This document shows positions 9,168 through 18,111 of a stretch of 41,666 nt of DNA, in pieces (within the stretch, counting starts at the first letter, position 1; every line of letters begins with the position of its first letter). A model generated the notes under the pieces. The model was not told where the DNA came from. It saw only the letters and a program-made list of their open reading frames with translations, and did not search any database. The DNA comes from Syntrophomonadaceae bacterium. GTDB lineage: Bacteria > Bacillota > Syntrophomonadia > Syntrophomonadales > Syntrophomonadaceae. A program made the translations under genes and the position numbers. Location of the stretch: the NCBI GenBank assembly GCA_012729835.1, contig JAAYCK010000101.1:1-41666 (forward strand), written 5' to 3'.

Positions 9168-9632
9168 ATGCAAGAGATCCAAAGAGTTCGCGACTATTTA
9201 CAGCTAAGAAATCCTCGCTTACAGATCATTGAACTGGATGCTGATACCAGCACGGCAGCTTTGGCTGCAGCTGCTTTGGGCACCGAGGTAGGGCAGATAG
9301 CGAAATCTATTCTATTTAAAAGCAAGACAGACTATTTCATGATAGTGGCCGCCGGTGACATTAGGATCGACAACAAGGCAGTAAAGGAACTGGCTGGCTC
9401 CAGAGTCCGCATGGCGAATAGCGATGAAGTGCTGACGGTTACTGGCTTCCCGGTGGGGGGTGTATGCCCCTTTGCCCTCCCTCAACCCGTGGCGATCTAT
9501 CTGGATGAGAGCCTGAAACGCTATGATGTGGTCTATGCAGCAGCCGGGGCAGGTAACACCGCGCTGCCGATTACCTATGATGAACTGTATGATATCACCG
9601 GAGGCAGCCCCTGTGACCTGGCCCAGAAGTAG
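9168..9632 (+). CDS. ybaK: YbaK/EbsC-type aminoacyl-tRNA deacylase
   Basis: A 154-residue protein of the YbaK/ProX editing family, which hydrolyses mischarged tRNA (typically Cys- or Ala-tRNA-Pro) in the cytosol. Family features are IAKSILFKSK near residues 42-52, RIDNKAVKEL with the conserved Lys, and GFPVGGVCPFALP. Length is normal. The ATG follows GGGAG. It is flanked downstream by a composite repeat, so it is probably a single-gene transcript. Its exact tRNA substrate cannot be read from sequence. Confidence 0.9.
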   Translation: MQEIQRVRDYLQLRNPRLQIIELDADTSTAALAAAALGTEVGQIAKSILFKSKTDYFMIVAAGDIRIDNKAVKELAGSRVRMANSDEVLTVTGFPVGGVCPFALPQPVAIYLDESLKRYDVVYAAAGAGNTALPITYDELYDITGGSPCDLAQK

Positions 9633-9655
9633 GGGAAAACTGGGGCTTTTTAATT

Positions 9656-9926
9656 AGCCACAGATTAACACAGATGTACACAGATTATTTTAAGTTGTAT
9701 TTATTAAATTGCAGTCAATAAGCAGGCTGTTGTAATTTTGATATTATCTAAATTTTCATTGCGAGCGCAGCGAAGCAATCTTTCCCGCGTCATACATTTA
9801 TAGATTGCCGCGCTACGCTCGCAACGACATACAAAAGCTTGCGTTTCTATGCCGTATATCTGTGTTAATCTGTGATAGTCTGTGGCAAAAATTCGTTACT
9901 CAGTGTCTATCTGTGGTTAATCTACA
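9656..9926. repeat. Composite intergenic repeat, ACACAGATT type, with nested palindrome
   Basis: The left arm (9656-9690) carries CACAGATTAACACAGAT and ACACAGATT. The right arms (9856-9886 and about 9905-9925) carry the inverse AATCTGTG. Nested between them, CATTGCGAGCGCAGCGAAGC (from 9757) pairs with a far arm, AGATTGCCGCGCTACG through GCAACGACA (9802-9829). The gap between ybaK and dnaE holds nothing else apart from the dnaE ribosome site. Confidence 0.75.
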
Positions 9927-9947
9927 AACTTTGTAAGGAGAATTTAG

Positions 9948-12900
9948 ATGCCGGGTTTTGTGCATTTACATAATCACTCGGAATACAGCTTGCTCGATGG
10001 GGCCTGCCGGGTGCGGGATATGGTGAAAAGGGCTGTCGAATTGGACATGCCGGCAGTAGCGATTACCGATCATGGTGTTTTGTACGGGGTAATCGATTTT
10101 TACCGGGAAGCCAAAAAGCAGGGGATCAAACCCATTATCGGCTGTGAGGTATATGTAGCCCCGCGCAGCAGGTTGGACAAGGAAAAGGCTTTTGATGACA
10201 ATCCCTGTCACCTGACTCTGCTTTGCCGGGATCAGCAGGGATACAACAACCTGGTCCAATTAGTCAGCCGGGCTTATCTGGAGGGCTTCTACTATAAGCC
10301 GCGGGTAGATCGGGAACTACTGGAAGAATACAGCGGGGGTCTAATTGCACTGTCAGGCTGTGTAGCCGGTGAATTGCCCCGACTCCTGCTTACCGGCCGT
10401 TATGAACAGGCTCGGGAAACTGCCCGCTATTTCGAAGGCATTTTTGGATCCGGTAATTTCTATATAGAACTGCAGGATCATGGTCTCTCCGAAGAAAAAC
10501 AGGTCATACCCGAGTTGGTAAGAATCAGCCGGGAAACCGGTATACCGTTGGTTGCTACTAATGACCTGCACTACCTGAAGCGTGAGGATTATACCCTGCA
10601 AGACGTTTTGCTTTGCATCCAGACTAGCAGCGCCGTGAGCGATCCTAACCGCATGCGATTTTCCGGCAGTGAATTCTATATGAAGAGTTCCGATGAGATG
10701 GGCCAACTATTTCCCGACTATCCTGAAGCTCTGGAAAACACGCTTTTGATTGCCGAGCGCTGTAATGTTGACTTCACTTTCGGCGAATTCCATCTTCCTC
10801 ACTACGCATTGCCGCCAGGTTACACTGCTGAAAGCTATCTGGAGGAATTGGTCCGGGAGAAATTCAAACTAATGTACCAGGATCCTTCGCCGGAAGTAGT
10901 AGAACGTCTGGATTTCGAGATTAGAATGATAAATGCCATGGGCTTTGCCGCCTATTTTCTCATCGTACAGGACCTGGTCAACTGGTCTAAAGACAATGCT
11001 ATCCCGGTGGGACCGGGCAGAGGCTCGGCGGCCGGCAGCCTGGTTTCTTACGTGCTGGGCATCACCACCATCGATCCGCTGAAATACGATCTACTCTTCG
11101 AACGCTTCCTCAATCCCGAGCGGGTAAGTATGCCCGATATCGACATCGACTTTTGCTTCGAGAAACGCGATCAGGTGATAGAATACATAATTAGAAAATA
11201 TGGCGCAGACCGGGTGGCCCAGATCATTACCTTCGGGACCATGGCCGCCAAGGCCGCTATCCGCGATGTGGGACGGGTCATGGAAATACCCTATGCTGAT
11301 GTAGACCGCATCGCTAAGATGGTACCGGGAGAATTGGGGGTTACCCTGGACCGGGCCTTGGATATTTCGCCGGAATTGATCAGGGTATATGAAAGTGATA
11401 ATACCGCGCATCGTTTAATCGATCTGGCCCGGGGGATCGAGGGAATGCCCCGCCATGCCTCTATCCATGCCGCCGGAGTGGTTATCGGGAAAGAGGCGCT
11501 TTCCACTCTATTGCCGCTGCAGAAGACAGCAGAAGGGCATGTTGTCACTCAGTTCACCAAAGAGACGGTGGAAGATATCGGTCTGCTCAAGATGGATATA
11601 TTAGGGCTGAGGACCCTGACTGTTCTGGACCGGGCGGTGGGTATTATCCGCCGCACCCGGAATATTGAGATAGATCTTAATGCCTTGCCGCTGGATGATG
11701 TTAAGGTATATGAGCTTTTATCATCAGGGAAAACCATTGGGGTGTTCCAACTGGAAAGTGACGGTCTGCGGCGACTGCTTACCGAAATGAAACCCAACCG
11801 ATTTGAAGATCTTATTGCAGTGATCGCGCTCTATCGCCCGGGGCCGCTGGGCAGCGGGATGGTGGAGGATTTCATCAACCGCAAACATGGCCGGCAGGCT
11901 ATGGAATATGTCCACCCCTTACTGGAGGACATACTGAAAGAGACCTACGGAGTTATCTTGTATCAGGAGCAGGTAATGCGTGTGGCCAGTGATCTGGCCG
12001 GGTTTTCCATGGGCGAAGCCGACGTACTTAGACGCGCCATGGGGAAGAAAAAGGTTTCAGAACTTATGGCACAGCGTGATAAATTTGTGAACGGTGCGGC
12101 TATACATCATCAAATAGATGAGAAGGTTTCCGGGCATCTATTTGACCTGATGGAGAGTTTTGCCGGTTATGGTTTTAACAAGAGCCATTCGGCCGCCTAT
12201 GCTATGATATCTTACCAAACCGCTTATTTAAAGACTTTTTACCCGGTCGAATATATGTGTGCCTTCCTTTCCAGCGTGATCGATAACCAGGACCGGGTGG
12301 TCTATTACTTGAAAGAATGCCAGCGCATGGGCATCAGTGTATTGCCGCCTGATATCAATGAGAGTTTTGAAAACTTTACAGTAACCGGCGGCAGTATTCG
12401 TTTTGGGTTAGGGGCCATCAAGAATGTCGGCTTGAACGCGGTAAAGCAGGTAGCGGCAGAGAGGAAAAATGGGAACTATCAATCATTGTTTGAGTTCTGC
12501 CGTCGGATCGATGCCGGGCTGATCAACAAACGAATGCTGGAAAACCTGATTGTGGCCGGTTGTTTCGATTCACTGGGCAAGACCCGCAAGCAGAACCTTT
12601 CCATGATGGAAGAATGCGTGAATTTAGCTATGCAGATCAAGCAGAGTGAGTCCAGCCATCAGATGTCGCTCTTCGGCGATAGCCAGGAAAGCATCGAGGA
12701 ACCGCAACCGCTGTTCAAAGACGAATTTGAACCTAAGGAAAAACTTCGGAGGGAAAAAGAAGTACTGGGTTTCTATGTTTCTTCCAATCCATTAGATGAG
12801 TATAGTCATATTATACCATTTATCAGTACACATCAATTGGCCGATCTAATACACATCAATGAAGATATCTATGTACGGGTGGCGGGGACGGTATTAAATT

Positions 12901-13343
12901 TGCAACGCAAAGTCAGCCGCAAAGGAGACAGCTATGCCCGTTTCGACCTGGAAGATCTCTCCGGACGAATGGAAATCATGGTTTTCCCTTCGGCTTTTCG
13001 CAGCAACTTCGACCGCTTAGGACTTGAGCAGGCGGTCGTGGTGGAAGGATTCTTGGATACCCGCGATGAGCAGCCTAAGATATCGCTGAGGCGGGTGCAA
13101 TCTATACCTTCGAGTTTGCAGGAATTACATATCAGGATTTCTGGAGACAATAACGGCAATGGCGAAACTAAACAGGGCCTACTATCCATTCTGCAGGAGC
13201 ATCCCGGGGATATTGAGGTGTTCTTGCACCTCCCCGATCGGCGGGTTATAGCCCTGCAGCATAACTATATGGTAGCCGCCGATCCAGACTTAAAAGACCG
13301 CTTGGTCGATCTTTGCGGTACAAACAACGTATGGTACAGTTAG
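9948..13343 (+). CDS. dnaE: DNA polymerase III subunit alpha
   Basis: The replicative polymerase catalytic subunit of the DnaE class, 1131 residues. The N-terminal PHP domain starts HLHNHSEYSLLDGACRV and keeps metal-ligand-like motifs (HNH, DHG, TNDLHYL), so it may still bind metal. The polymerase core has GPGRGSAAGSLVSYVLG and the catalytic acidic block MPDIDIDF. The helix-hairpin region includes GYGFNKSHSAAYA. A C-terminal OB-fold region begins near IYVRVAGTVLN. The ATG follows AAGGAG. In Firmicutes dnaE often lies near pfkA-pyk, as here. No frame breaks are seen. Confidence 0.97.
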   Translation: MPGFVHLHNHSEYSLLDGACRVRDMVKRAVELDMPAVAITDHGVLYGVIDFYREAKKQGIKPIIGCEVYVAPRSRLDKEKAFDDNPCHLTLLCRDQQGYNNLVQLVSRAYLEGFYYKPRVDRELLEEYSGGLIALSGCVAGELPRLLLTGRYEQARETARYFEGIFGSGNFYIELQDHGLSEEKQVIPELVRISRETGIPLVATNDLHYLKREDYTLQDVLLCIQTSSAVSDPNRMRFSGSEFYMKSSDEMGQLFPDYPEALENTLLIAERCNVDFTFGEFHLPHYALPPGYTAESYLEELVREKFKLMYQDPSPEVVERLDFEIRMINAMGFAAYFLIVQDLVNWSKDNAIPVGPGRGSAAGSLVSYVLGITTIDPLKYDLLFERFLNPERVSMPDIDIDFCFEKRDQVIEYIIRKYGADRVAQIITFGTMAAKAAIRDVGRVMEIPYADVDRIAKMVPGELGVTLDRALDISPELIRVYESDNTAHRLIDLARGIEGMPRHASIHAAGVVIGKEALSTLLPLQKTAEGHVVTQFTKETVEDIGLLKMDILGLRTLTVLDRAVGIIRRTRNIEIDLNALPLDDVKVYELLSSGKTIGVFQLESDGLRRLLTEMKPNRFEDLIAVIALYRPGPLGSGMVEDFINRKHGRQAMEYVHPLLEDILKETYGVILYQEQVMRVASDLAGFSMGEADVLRRAMGKKKVSELMAQRDKFVNGAAIHHQIDEKVSGHLFDLMESFAGYGFNKSHSAAYAMISYQTAYLKTFYPVEYMCAFLSSVIDNQDRVVYYLKECQRMGISVLPPDINESFENFTVTGGSIRFGLGAIKNVGLNAVKQVAAERKNGNYQSLFEFCRRIDAGLINKRMLENLIVAGCFDSLGKTRKQNLSMMEECVNLAMQIKQSESSHQMSLFGDSQESIEEPQPLFKDEFEPKEKLRREKEVLGFYVSSNPLDEYSHIIPFISTHQLADLIHINEDIYVRVAGTVLNLQRKVSRKGDSYARFDLEDLSGRMEIMVFPSAFRSNFDRLGLEQAVVVEGFLDTRDEQPKISLRRVQSIPSSLQELHIRISGDNNGNGETKQGLLSILQEHPGDIEVFLHLPDRRVIALQHNYMVAADPDLKDRLVDLCGTNNVWYS

Positions 13344-13381
13344 GGGAAGTAACGATCACCACGGATGGACAACGATTTTTT

Positions 13382-13543
13382 ACCACAGATTTACACAGAT
13401 TAGTATTAGGAAAATACTAAGGCATACCCTTGTAGGGGCGGATTCCATATCCGCCCGGATGTCTGACAAACGGGCGGATATGGAATCCGCCCCTACAACA
13501 CCAATGGAAATTTTATCTGTGTCCATCTATGTTAATCTGTGGC
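13382..13543. repeat. Composite intergenic repeat with GTAGGGGCGGATTCC palindrome
   Basis: The left arm ACCACAGATTTACACAGATT (13382-13401) and the right arm (13515-13543; ATCTGTGT...TTAATCTGTGG) face each other. Between them 13431-13497 is a near-perfect palindrome: TGTAGGGGCGGATTCCATAT reads out again as its complement. The same inner palindrome recurs at 35783-35847. Confidence 0.8.
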
Positions 13544-13595
13544 TAAAAAAATCGGTTTCCTTAGTAATTTGGGAATCATAAAGGGGGATTAGTGC

Positions 13596-13832
13596 ATGAA
13601 CGAAGGCTATTCGGGAGATGACTATATTGTGATCAAGGCTCTCGAAAATGGGGTTACTATTATGGGCTTGACCCGAGGCAGAGACACCAAGTTTCACCAC
13701 ACCGAAAAGTTGGACAAAGGTGAAATTATGGTTCTGCAGTTTACCGAGCATACCTCAGCGGTAAAGATCAGGGGCAAGGCCGAGGTGTATAACCGTTATG
13801 GAACGGTGACCAGCGATGGGTCCAGCAAATAG
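13596..13832 (+). CDS. mtrB: Trp RNA-binding attenuation protein (TRAP)
   Basis: A 78-residue protein closely matching Bacillus TRAP over its whole length. It shares GLTRG-x-[21 protein letters not shown] and K-x-RG. The RNA-contacting Lys37, Lys56 and Arg58 of Bacillus correspond here to Lys38, Lys57 and Arg59. The tryptophan-pocket Thr and His residues are also kept. TRAP forms an 11-mer ring that, with tryptophan, binds spaced GAG/UAG triplets in trp leader RNA. GGGGG precedes the ATG. It sits between dnaE and pfkA with no trp gene in view; pfkA follows by 43 nt. Confidence 0.93.
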   Translation: MNEGYSGDDYIVIKALENGVTIMGLTRGRDTKFHHTEKLDKGEIMVLQFTEHTSAVKIRGKAEVYNRYGTVTSDGSSK

Positions 13833-13875
13833 TCTTTTCCAGCTCTGGCCACACAAATAAACAGGGAGGGATCCT

Positions 13876-14832
13876 GTGCACAGTATTGCTGTACTTACCA
13901 GCGGCGGTGATGCGCCTGGCATGAATGCTGCCATTCGTGCTGTGGTCCGGGCCGGCATCTATAATGGATGCAAGGTTTATGGGGTCTATCAGGGTTTCGA
14001 AGGCCTGATCGCGGGCCAGCTGAAGGAGATGTCTCTCGGGTCGGTGGCAGATATTATACATCGAGGCGGCACCATCCTGCGTACCTCACGTTCCCAGGCA
14101 TTTATGACGCCAGAGGGACGGGAAAAAGCCAAGGCCAATCTTGATGCGGCAGGCATAGGCAATCTGGTGATCATCGGCGGCAACGGCAGCCTGAAGGGAG
14201 CACTGGAGATCTCCCGACTGGGCATCAATACGATTGGAATACCCGCTAGCATCGATAACGATGTAGTATATACCCGCTCCATTGGATTTGATTCCGCAGT
14301 AAACACTGCCCTGGATGCTATTAACCGCATTCGGGATACGGCATCCAGTCATGGGCGGGTTTTTATTATCCAGGTCATGGGTCATAGCTGTGGAGAACTG
14401 GCGCTTTTTGCCGGGGTGGCGGGGGGAGCAGAATCCATACTAATCCCAGAGATCGAACCTGATTTTGATCAGATTGCTCTTAAAATAGAGAACGGGCTAA
14501 AAAGAGGAAAGTTGCACAGCATACTGGTAGTGGCCGAGGGGGCCTACCCGGTAATGGAGTTACAAACTATAATCCAAGAGAAGACTGGTCAGGATACCAG
14601 GATAACCATCCTGGGTCATGTACAGCGCGGTGGAACACCGACTGCGGTGGATCGCATCATGGCTTCTTGTATGGGTAAAGCAGCCGTTGATTGTATTCTG
14701 GATGGCAGAGTGAATATGATGATTTCCGGCGTAGAAGAGAAAACCCATGCTATCCCGCTGGGCGAAGTGGTCAAAGGAACCCATACCCCCGAACTCAACA
14801 TCCTTGAAATCGCCAGGATATTATCGACATAG
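13876..14832 (+). CDS. pfkA: 6-phosphofructokinase family protein with altered active-site motifs
   Basis: A 318-residue PFK-fold protein starting at GTG after GGGAGG. The start SGGDAPGMNAAIRAVVR and LGHVQRGGTP are canonical. However, three signature blocks differ from Bacillus/E. coli PFK: GGDGS is GGNGS (Asp103 to Asn103); the conserved PGTIDNDIPGTD loop is PASIDNDVVYTR, one residue shorter; and MGRHAG is MGHSCG (Arg171 to His170). The proton-abstracting Asp127 remains, as do Arg161 and the effector-region residues. Family membership is clear, but normal ATP-dependent activity is uncertain. Pyruvate kinase lies downstream, so a glycolytic role is still the default. Confidence 0.85.
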   Translation: MHSIAVLTSGGDAPGMNAAIRAVVRAGIYNGCKVYGVYQGFEGLIAGQLKEMSLGSVADIIHRGGTILRTSRSQAFMTPEGREKAKANLDAAGIGNLVIIGGNGSLKGALEISRLGINTIGIPASIDNDVVYTRSIGFDSAVNTALDAINRIRDTASSHGRVFIIQVMGHSCGELALFAGVAGGAESILIPEIEPDFDQIALKIENGLKRGKLHSILVVAEGAYPVMELQTIIQEKTGQDTRITILGHVQRGGTPTAVDRIMASCMGKAAVDCILDGRVNMMISGVEEKTHAIPLGEVVKGTHTPELNILEIARILST

Positions 14833-14851
14833 AGATTAGGGGTTACGAATT

Positions 14852-15090
14852 TTACACAGATACACACAGATGCCTGCGGCACACGGATTAACACAGATTT
14901 TATTTTGGGAAACACTAAGGCTATCCTTCAATTCTGCGAAGAGACCCCTCCGGAGTTTTGTTTTTTAGAGGGTTTGATATATTTATGAAACCTGTAATAC
15001 TTCATAATTGCAAGAACGTCGATAGTATGCCTTGAGTTTTGTGGAGCAATCACAGTGAATAATCTGTGTTAATCTGTGTTAATCTGTGGC
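14852..15090. repeat. Composite intergenic repeat, ACACAGATT type
   Basis: The left arm (14852-14900) has ACACAGAT, ACACACAGATG and GGATTAACACAGATT. The right arm (15061-15090) has AATCTGTGTT twice, then AATCTGTGG. The 160-nt middle shows no strong palindrome and no gene. Confidence 0.7.
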
Positions 15091-15138
15091 AAATTATCTA
15101 AAAATATCCCGTGTTCATCACTCCAGAGTGCAACCCAT

Positions 15139-15154
15139 GCACCCTAACGGGTGC
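15139..15154. promoter_or_regulatory. Hairpin upstream of pyk
   Basis: GCACCC-TAAC-GGGTGC, a perfect 6-bp stem with a tetraloop, about 70 nt before the pyk start. It could be an operator or a leader hairpin; no T-run follows. Confidence 0.3.
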
Positions 15155-15220
15155 TATTAATGACGCTGTGTTGATTTCGTTCCCCTGAAGAGGTTATTTT
15201 TTTGAGTAGAGGTGTATGTA

Positions 15221-16969
15221 ATGCGCAGGACCAAGATTATTTGTACCATAGGGCCGGCTAGTGAAGAGGTTCCGGTTCTGATCCGCATGATGGAGGCCGG
15301 CATGAATGTAGCTCGGCTAAACTTTTCCCATGGCAGTCACCAGGAACACCAACACCGGATCAATAATGTGCGGCAGGCGGCAGACCAATTCGGGCAGCCG
15401 GTGGCTATCATGCTGGATACCAAAGGACCGGAGATCAGGACCGGATCGCTGCAGTCCGGCAAGGTGCAACTGAAGGCCGGGCAGAGATTTGTCCTTACCA
15501 GCCGGGCAGTTGCCGGTGATGGAAACGAGGTGCAGATATCATATGAGAACCTGCCCCGGGAGGTTTCGCCGGGAGCACATATACTACTTTCTGATGGTCT
15601 CATTAACTTGTTAGTGGAAAGCACAACGGAAACTGATATAGTTTGTACAGTATTGAATGGCGGCGCCCTGGGCGAGAAAAAGGGCGTAAATGTACCAGGG
15701 GTTCGGATAAATATGCCCTTCTTGAGTGAAAAAGATTGCCAGGATATCGAATTTGGGATTCAGCAGAAGGTGGACTTTATCGCTGCGTCTTTCGTTAGGA
15801 GCTCCGAAGATGTCCTGGAGATCCGGCGTATTCTGGAAAGACATGGTGCAGACATTGATATAATTGCCAAGATAGAGAGTCAAGGCGGAGTTGATAATCT
15901 AGGCGACATCATCAAGGTAGCCAACGGCGTTATGGTTGCCCGCGGGGATCTGGGCGTGGAGATACCAGCGGAAGAGGTGCCTTTGGTACAGAAAAACATA
16001 GTAGAGCAGTGCAGTATGGCTGGAAAGATCGTTATTATTGCCACCCAGATGCTGGACTCCATGATAGTAAATCCGCGGCCTACTCGGGCTGAGGTTTCCG
16101 ATGTGGCCAATGCGATTTTTGAAGGAGCCGATGCCATTATGCTCTCAGGCGAGACTGCCGCTGGCAAGTATCCGGTGGAGGTAGTGGAGACCATGGCCCG
16201 CATTGCCGCGCGTACCGAGGAGGCACTGCCATATGCCGATATACTAAGGCAGCGCCGTCTGCGGGGGACTCTGTCCGTAACCGATGCGATCAGCTATGCC
16301 ACCTGTACTGTGGCGATGAACCTCAAGGCCTCGGCCATTATTAGTGCTACCCGCGGCGGGCATACCGCCCGCATGGTTTCCAAGTATCGGCCCCAGGCCA
16401 CCATAATCGCGTCAACCCGGCACCGGGAGGTTCTCAATAAGCTATGCCTGGTTTGGGGAGTAAAACCGGTTTTAATCAAGGAAACCACTGGCACCGATGA
16501 ACTGCTGGACGAGTCGATCGAACGCAGTCTGGGAGCCGGCTATATCCAGGACGGAGATCTGGTTATACTTACTGCCGGGGTACCCAGTGATGTTGCTGGC
16601 GGGACTAATATGCTGAAGGTACATGTTGTAGGCAAAATTCTGGTTCAGGGCATGGGTATCGGATACAAATCAGTGTCGGGCAAGGCGCGCCTGGTTATCA
16701 ATGCAGCTGATCTGGCAGGGATACAGCCTGGAGATATCGTAGTTACCCCCAGTGCTCATAGTGATCTGGCTCCCTACCTGGATAAGATTGCCGGTCTCAT
16801 AGCCGAAGAGGGAGGGCTGACCTCCAATGCCGCCATCATCGGACTCAATGCCAACATCCCGGTGATCGTTGGTGCTGCCGATGCTACCCGTGAAGTGGAG
16901 AACGACATGATCATTACCATGGACACCCCGCGCGGACGAGTCTATCAGGGAATCGCCCGGGTGATTTGA
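15221..16969 (+). CDS. pyk: Pyruvate kinase with C-terminal PEP-utiliser-like domain
   Basis: A 582-residue pyruvate kinase starting MRRTKIICTIGPAS. I prefer the ATG at 15221 (AGAGGTG upstream) to a GTG nine bases earlier. The active-site blocks are LDTKGPEIRTG, IIAKIESQGGVDNL (catalytic Lys) and MVARGDLGVEIP. Like the Bacillus enzyme it carries an extra C-terminal domain related to the PEP-utiliser mobile domain. There GGLTSHAA reads GGLTSNAA (Asn536 in place of His). It transfers phosphate from PEP to ADP in the cytosol. Confidence 0.96.
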   Translation: MRRTKIICTIGPASEEVPVLIRMMEAGMNVARLNFSHGSHQEHQHRINNVRQAADQFGQPVAIMLDTKGPEIRTGSLQSGKVQLKAGQRFVLTSRAVAGDGNEVQISYENLPREVSPGAHILLSDGLINLLVESTTETDIVCTVLNGGALGEKKGVNVPGVRINMPFLSEKDCQDIEFGIQQKVDFIAASFVRSSEDVLEIRRILERHGADIDIIAKIESQGGVDNLGDIIKVANGVMVARGDLGVEIPAEEVPLVQKNIVEQCSMAGKIVIIATQMLDSMIVNPRPTRAEVSDVANAIFEGADAIMLSGETAAGKYPVEVVETMARIAARTEEALPYADILRQRRLRGTLSVTDAISYATCTVAMNLKASAIISATRGGHTARMVSKYRPQATIIASTRHREVLNKLCLVWGVKPVLIKETTGTDELLDESIERSLGAGYIQDGDLVILTAGVPSDVAGGTNMLKVHVVGKILVQGMGIGYKSVSGKARLVINAADLAGIQPGDIVVTPSAHSDLAPYLDKIAGLIAEEGGLTSNAAIIGLNANIPVIVGAADATREVENDMIITMDTPRGRVYQGIARVI

Positions 16970-17014
16970 TCTCAAGACAGTGAAACAGCTGCTATCGCTA
17001 AATCTGGCAAACCC

Positions 17015-17052
17015 ATCTGTGTACATCTGTTTGAATCTGTGTAAATCAGTGG
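17015..17052. repeat. Single arm of the ACACAGATT repeat
   Basis: ATCTGTGTACATCTG and AATCTGTGTAAATCAGTGG, in the orientation of the right arms elsewhere. No facing arm is seen, so it may be a decayed or half copy. Confidence 0.6.
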
Positions 17053-17073
17053 TTAAACCAATGCCAACACCAA

Positions 17074-17100
17074 GAAAAAACCGGGGGTTTAGCCCCCGGT
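17074..17100 (-). terminator. Rho-independent terminator of the second crt-hbd operon
   Basis: The minus strand reads ACCGGGGG-CTAAA-CCCCCGGT followed by TTTTT. An 8-bp GC-rich stem plus a T-run is a textbook terminator. It lies about 175 nt after the crotonase stop. Confidence 0.85.
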
Positions 17101-17273
17101 GGATTCCGAACTATATCATTTTCCCATCTCACCTTTCCAGCCACCTCGACGGACACTTAACAGTGTAGAACAAAACGGTGTGAGTGGTTTGCTCTCCGTC
17201 ATAGTTTCCGGAAAGAGAAATAGGTTTATGACCATGAAATTGAAAGATCATTTTTCGATAGATTATTTACCTA

Positions 17274-18071
17274 TTATTTTCCTTTGAACTCAGCTTTTCT
17301 GCTCTCCAGGAATGCTCCCATGCCTTCCTTCTGATCTTCAGAAGAGAACAGCATGGACCAGCTGGTTTGTTCAAAACGGCAGCCGGACTTGATATCCATG
17401 TTCATGGAGTTGTTTACAGACTGCTTGGCCGCTCTCAAAGCCAACGGGCCCTTGCGAGACAGCTTTCTTGCCATCTTCTTAGCCTGATCCATAACTTCAT
17501 CAGCAGGAACTACCATGTTAATTAAGCCCATATTAAGAGCGGTATTAGCATCGAAGAAATCGCCAGTGAAGATATACTGCTTGGCCAGGCAGATGGAAGT
17601 ATTGCGCGGCATTCTCTGAGTAGCGCCAGCACCGGGGAAGATGCCCAGACTAATTTCGGGCAGTCCCAGGGTCGCATTATCAGCCACGATGCGAATATCA
17701 CTAGCCAGCACGATTTCTAAACCGCCGCCCAGTGCCAAACCGTTTACGGCAGTTATTACCGGTTTCTGGTTGTCTTCTACGGCGAATATAGCTCTGTGCA
17801 CTTTATCCAGGTAATTGCGGGCCTCGAAAGCATTGAAATTAACAACTGCTTTCAGGTCTGCTCCAGCGGCAAAGGCTTGAGTATTACCGGTGTAAATGAG
17901 GCAACGGACTTCGGGATCTTCTTCCAGGGCTACGGTGATCTCCCAAATCTCGTCCAGGAATGTGTCATTAACCGCATTGAAAGCCTTGGGCCGGTTAAAC
18001 TGAACAATAGCAATACCCGGATCCTCAAAGCTCAAAAGCATAGTCTTATATTCTTTATCTCTATATGACAT
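17274..18071 (-). CDS. Enoyl-CoA hydratase/isomerase family protein (second copy)
   Basis: A 265-residue crotonase-fold protein starting MSYRDKEYKTMLL after GGGAGG. The two catalytic Glu positions are kept in GGGLE and GLPE, 20 residues apart, so hydratase activity is plausible. The oxyanion-hole region is AFAAGADLK. It differs clearly from the crotonase at 3422-4204. It follows the second hbd by 40 nt and shares its sigma-54 promoter. Together they could handle another acyl-CoA or work under other conditions. The exact substrate is unknown. Confidence 0.9.
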   Translation of the reverse strand: MSYRDKEYKTMLLSFEDPGIAIVQFNRPKAFNAVNDTFLDEIWEITVALEEDPEVRCLIYTGNTQAFAAGADLKAVVNFNAFEARNYLDKVHRAIFAVEDNQKPVITAVNGLALGGGLEIVLASDIRIVADNATLGLPEISLGIFPGAGATQRMPRNTSICLAKQYIFTGDFFDANTALNMGLINMVVPADEVMDQAKKMARKLSRKGPLALRAAKQSVNNSMNMDIKSGCRFEQTSWSMLFSSEDQKEGMGAFLESRKAEFKGK

Positions 18072-18111
18072 GAATTAACCTCCCTTAAGCTGTTTTAATT
18101 ATTGAGTAATA

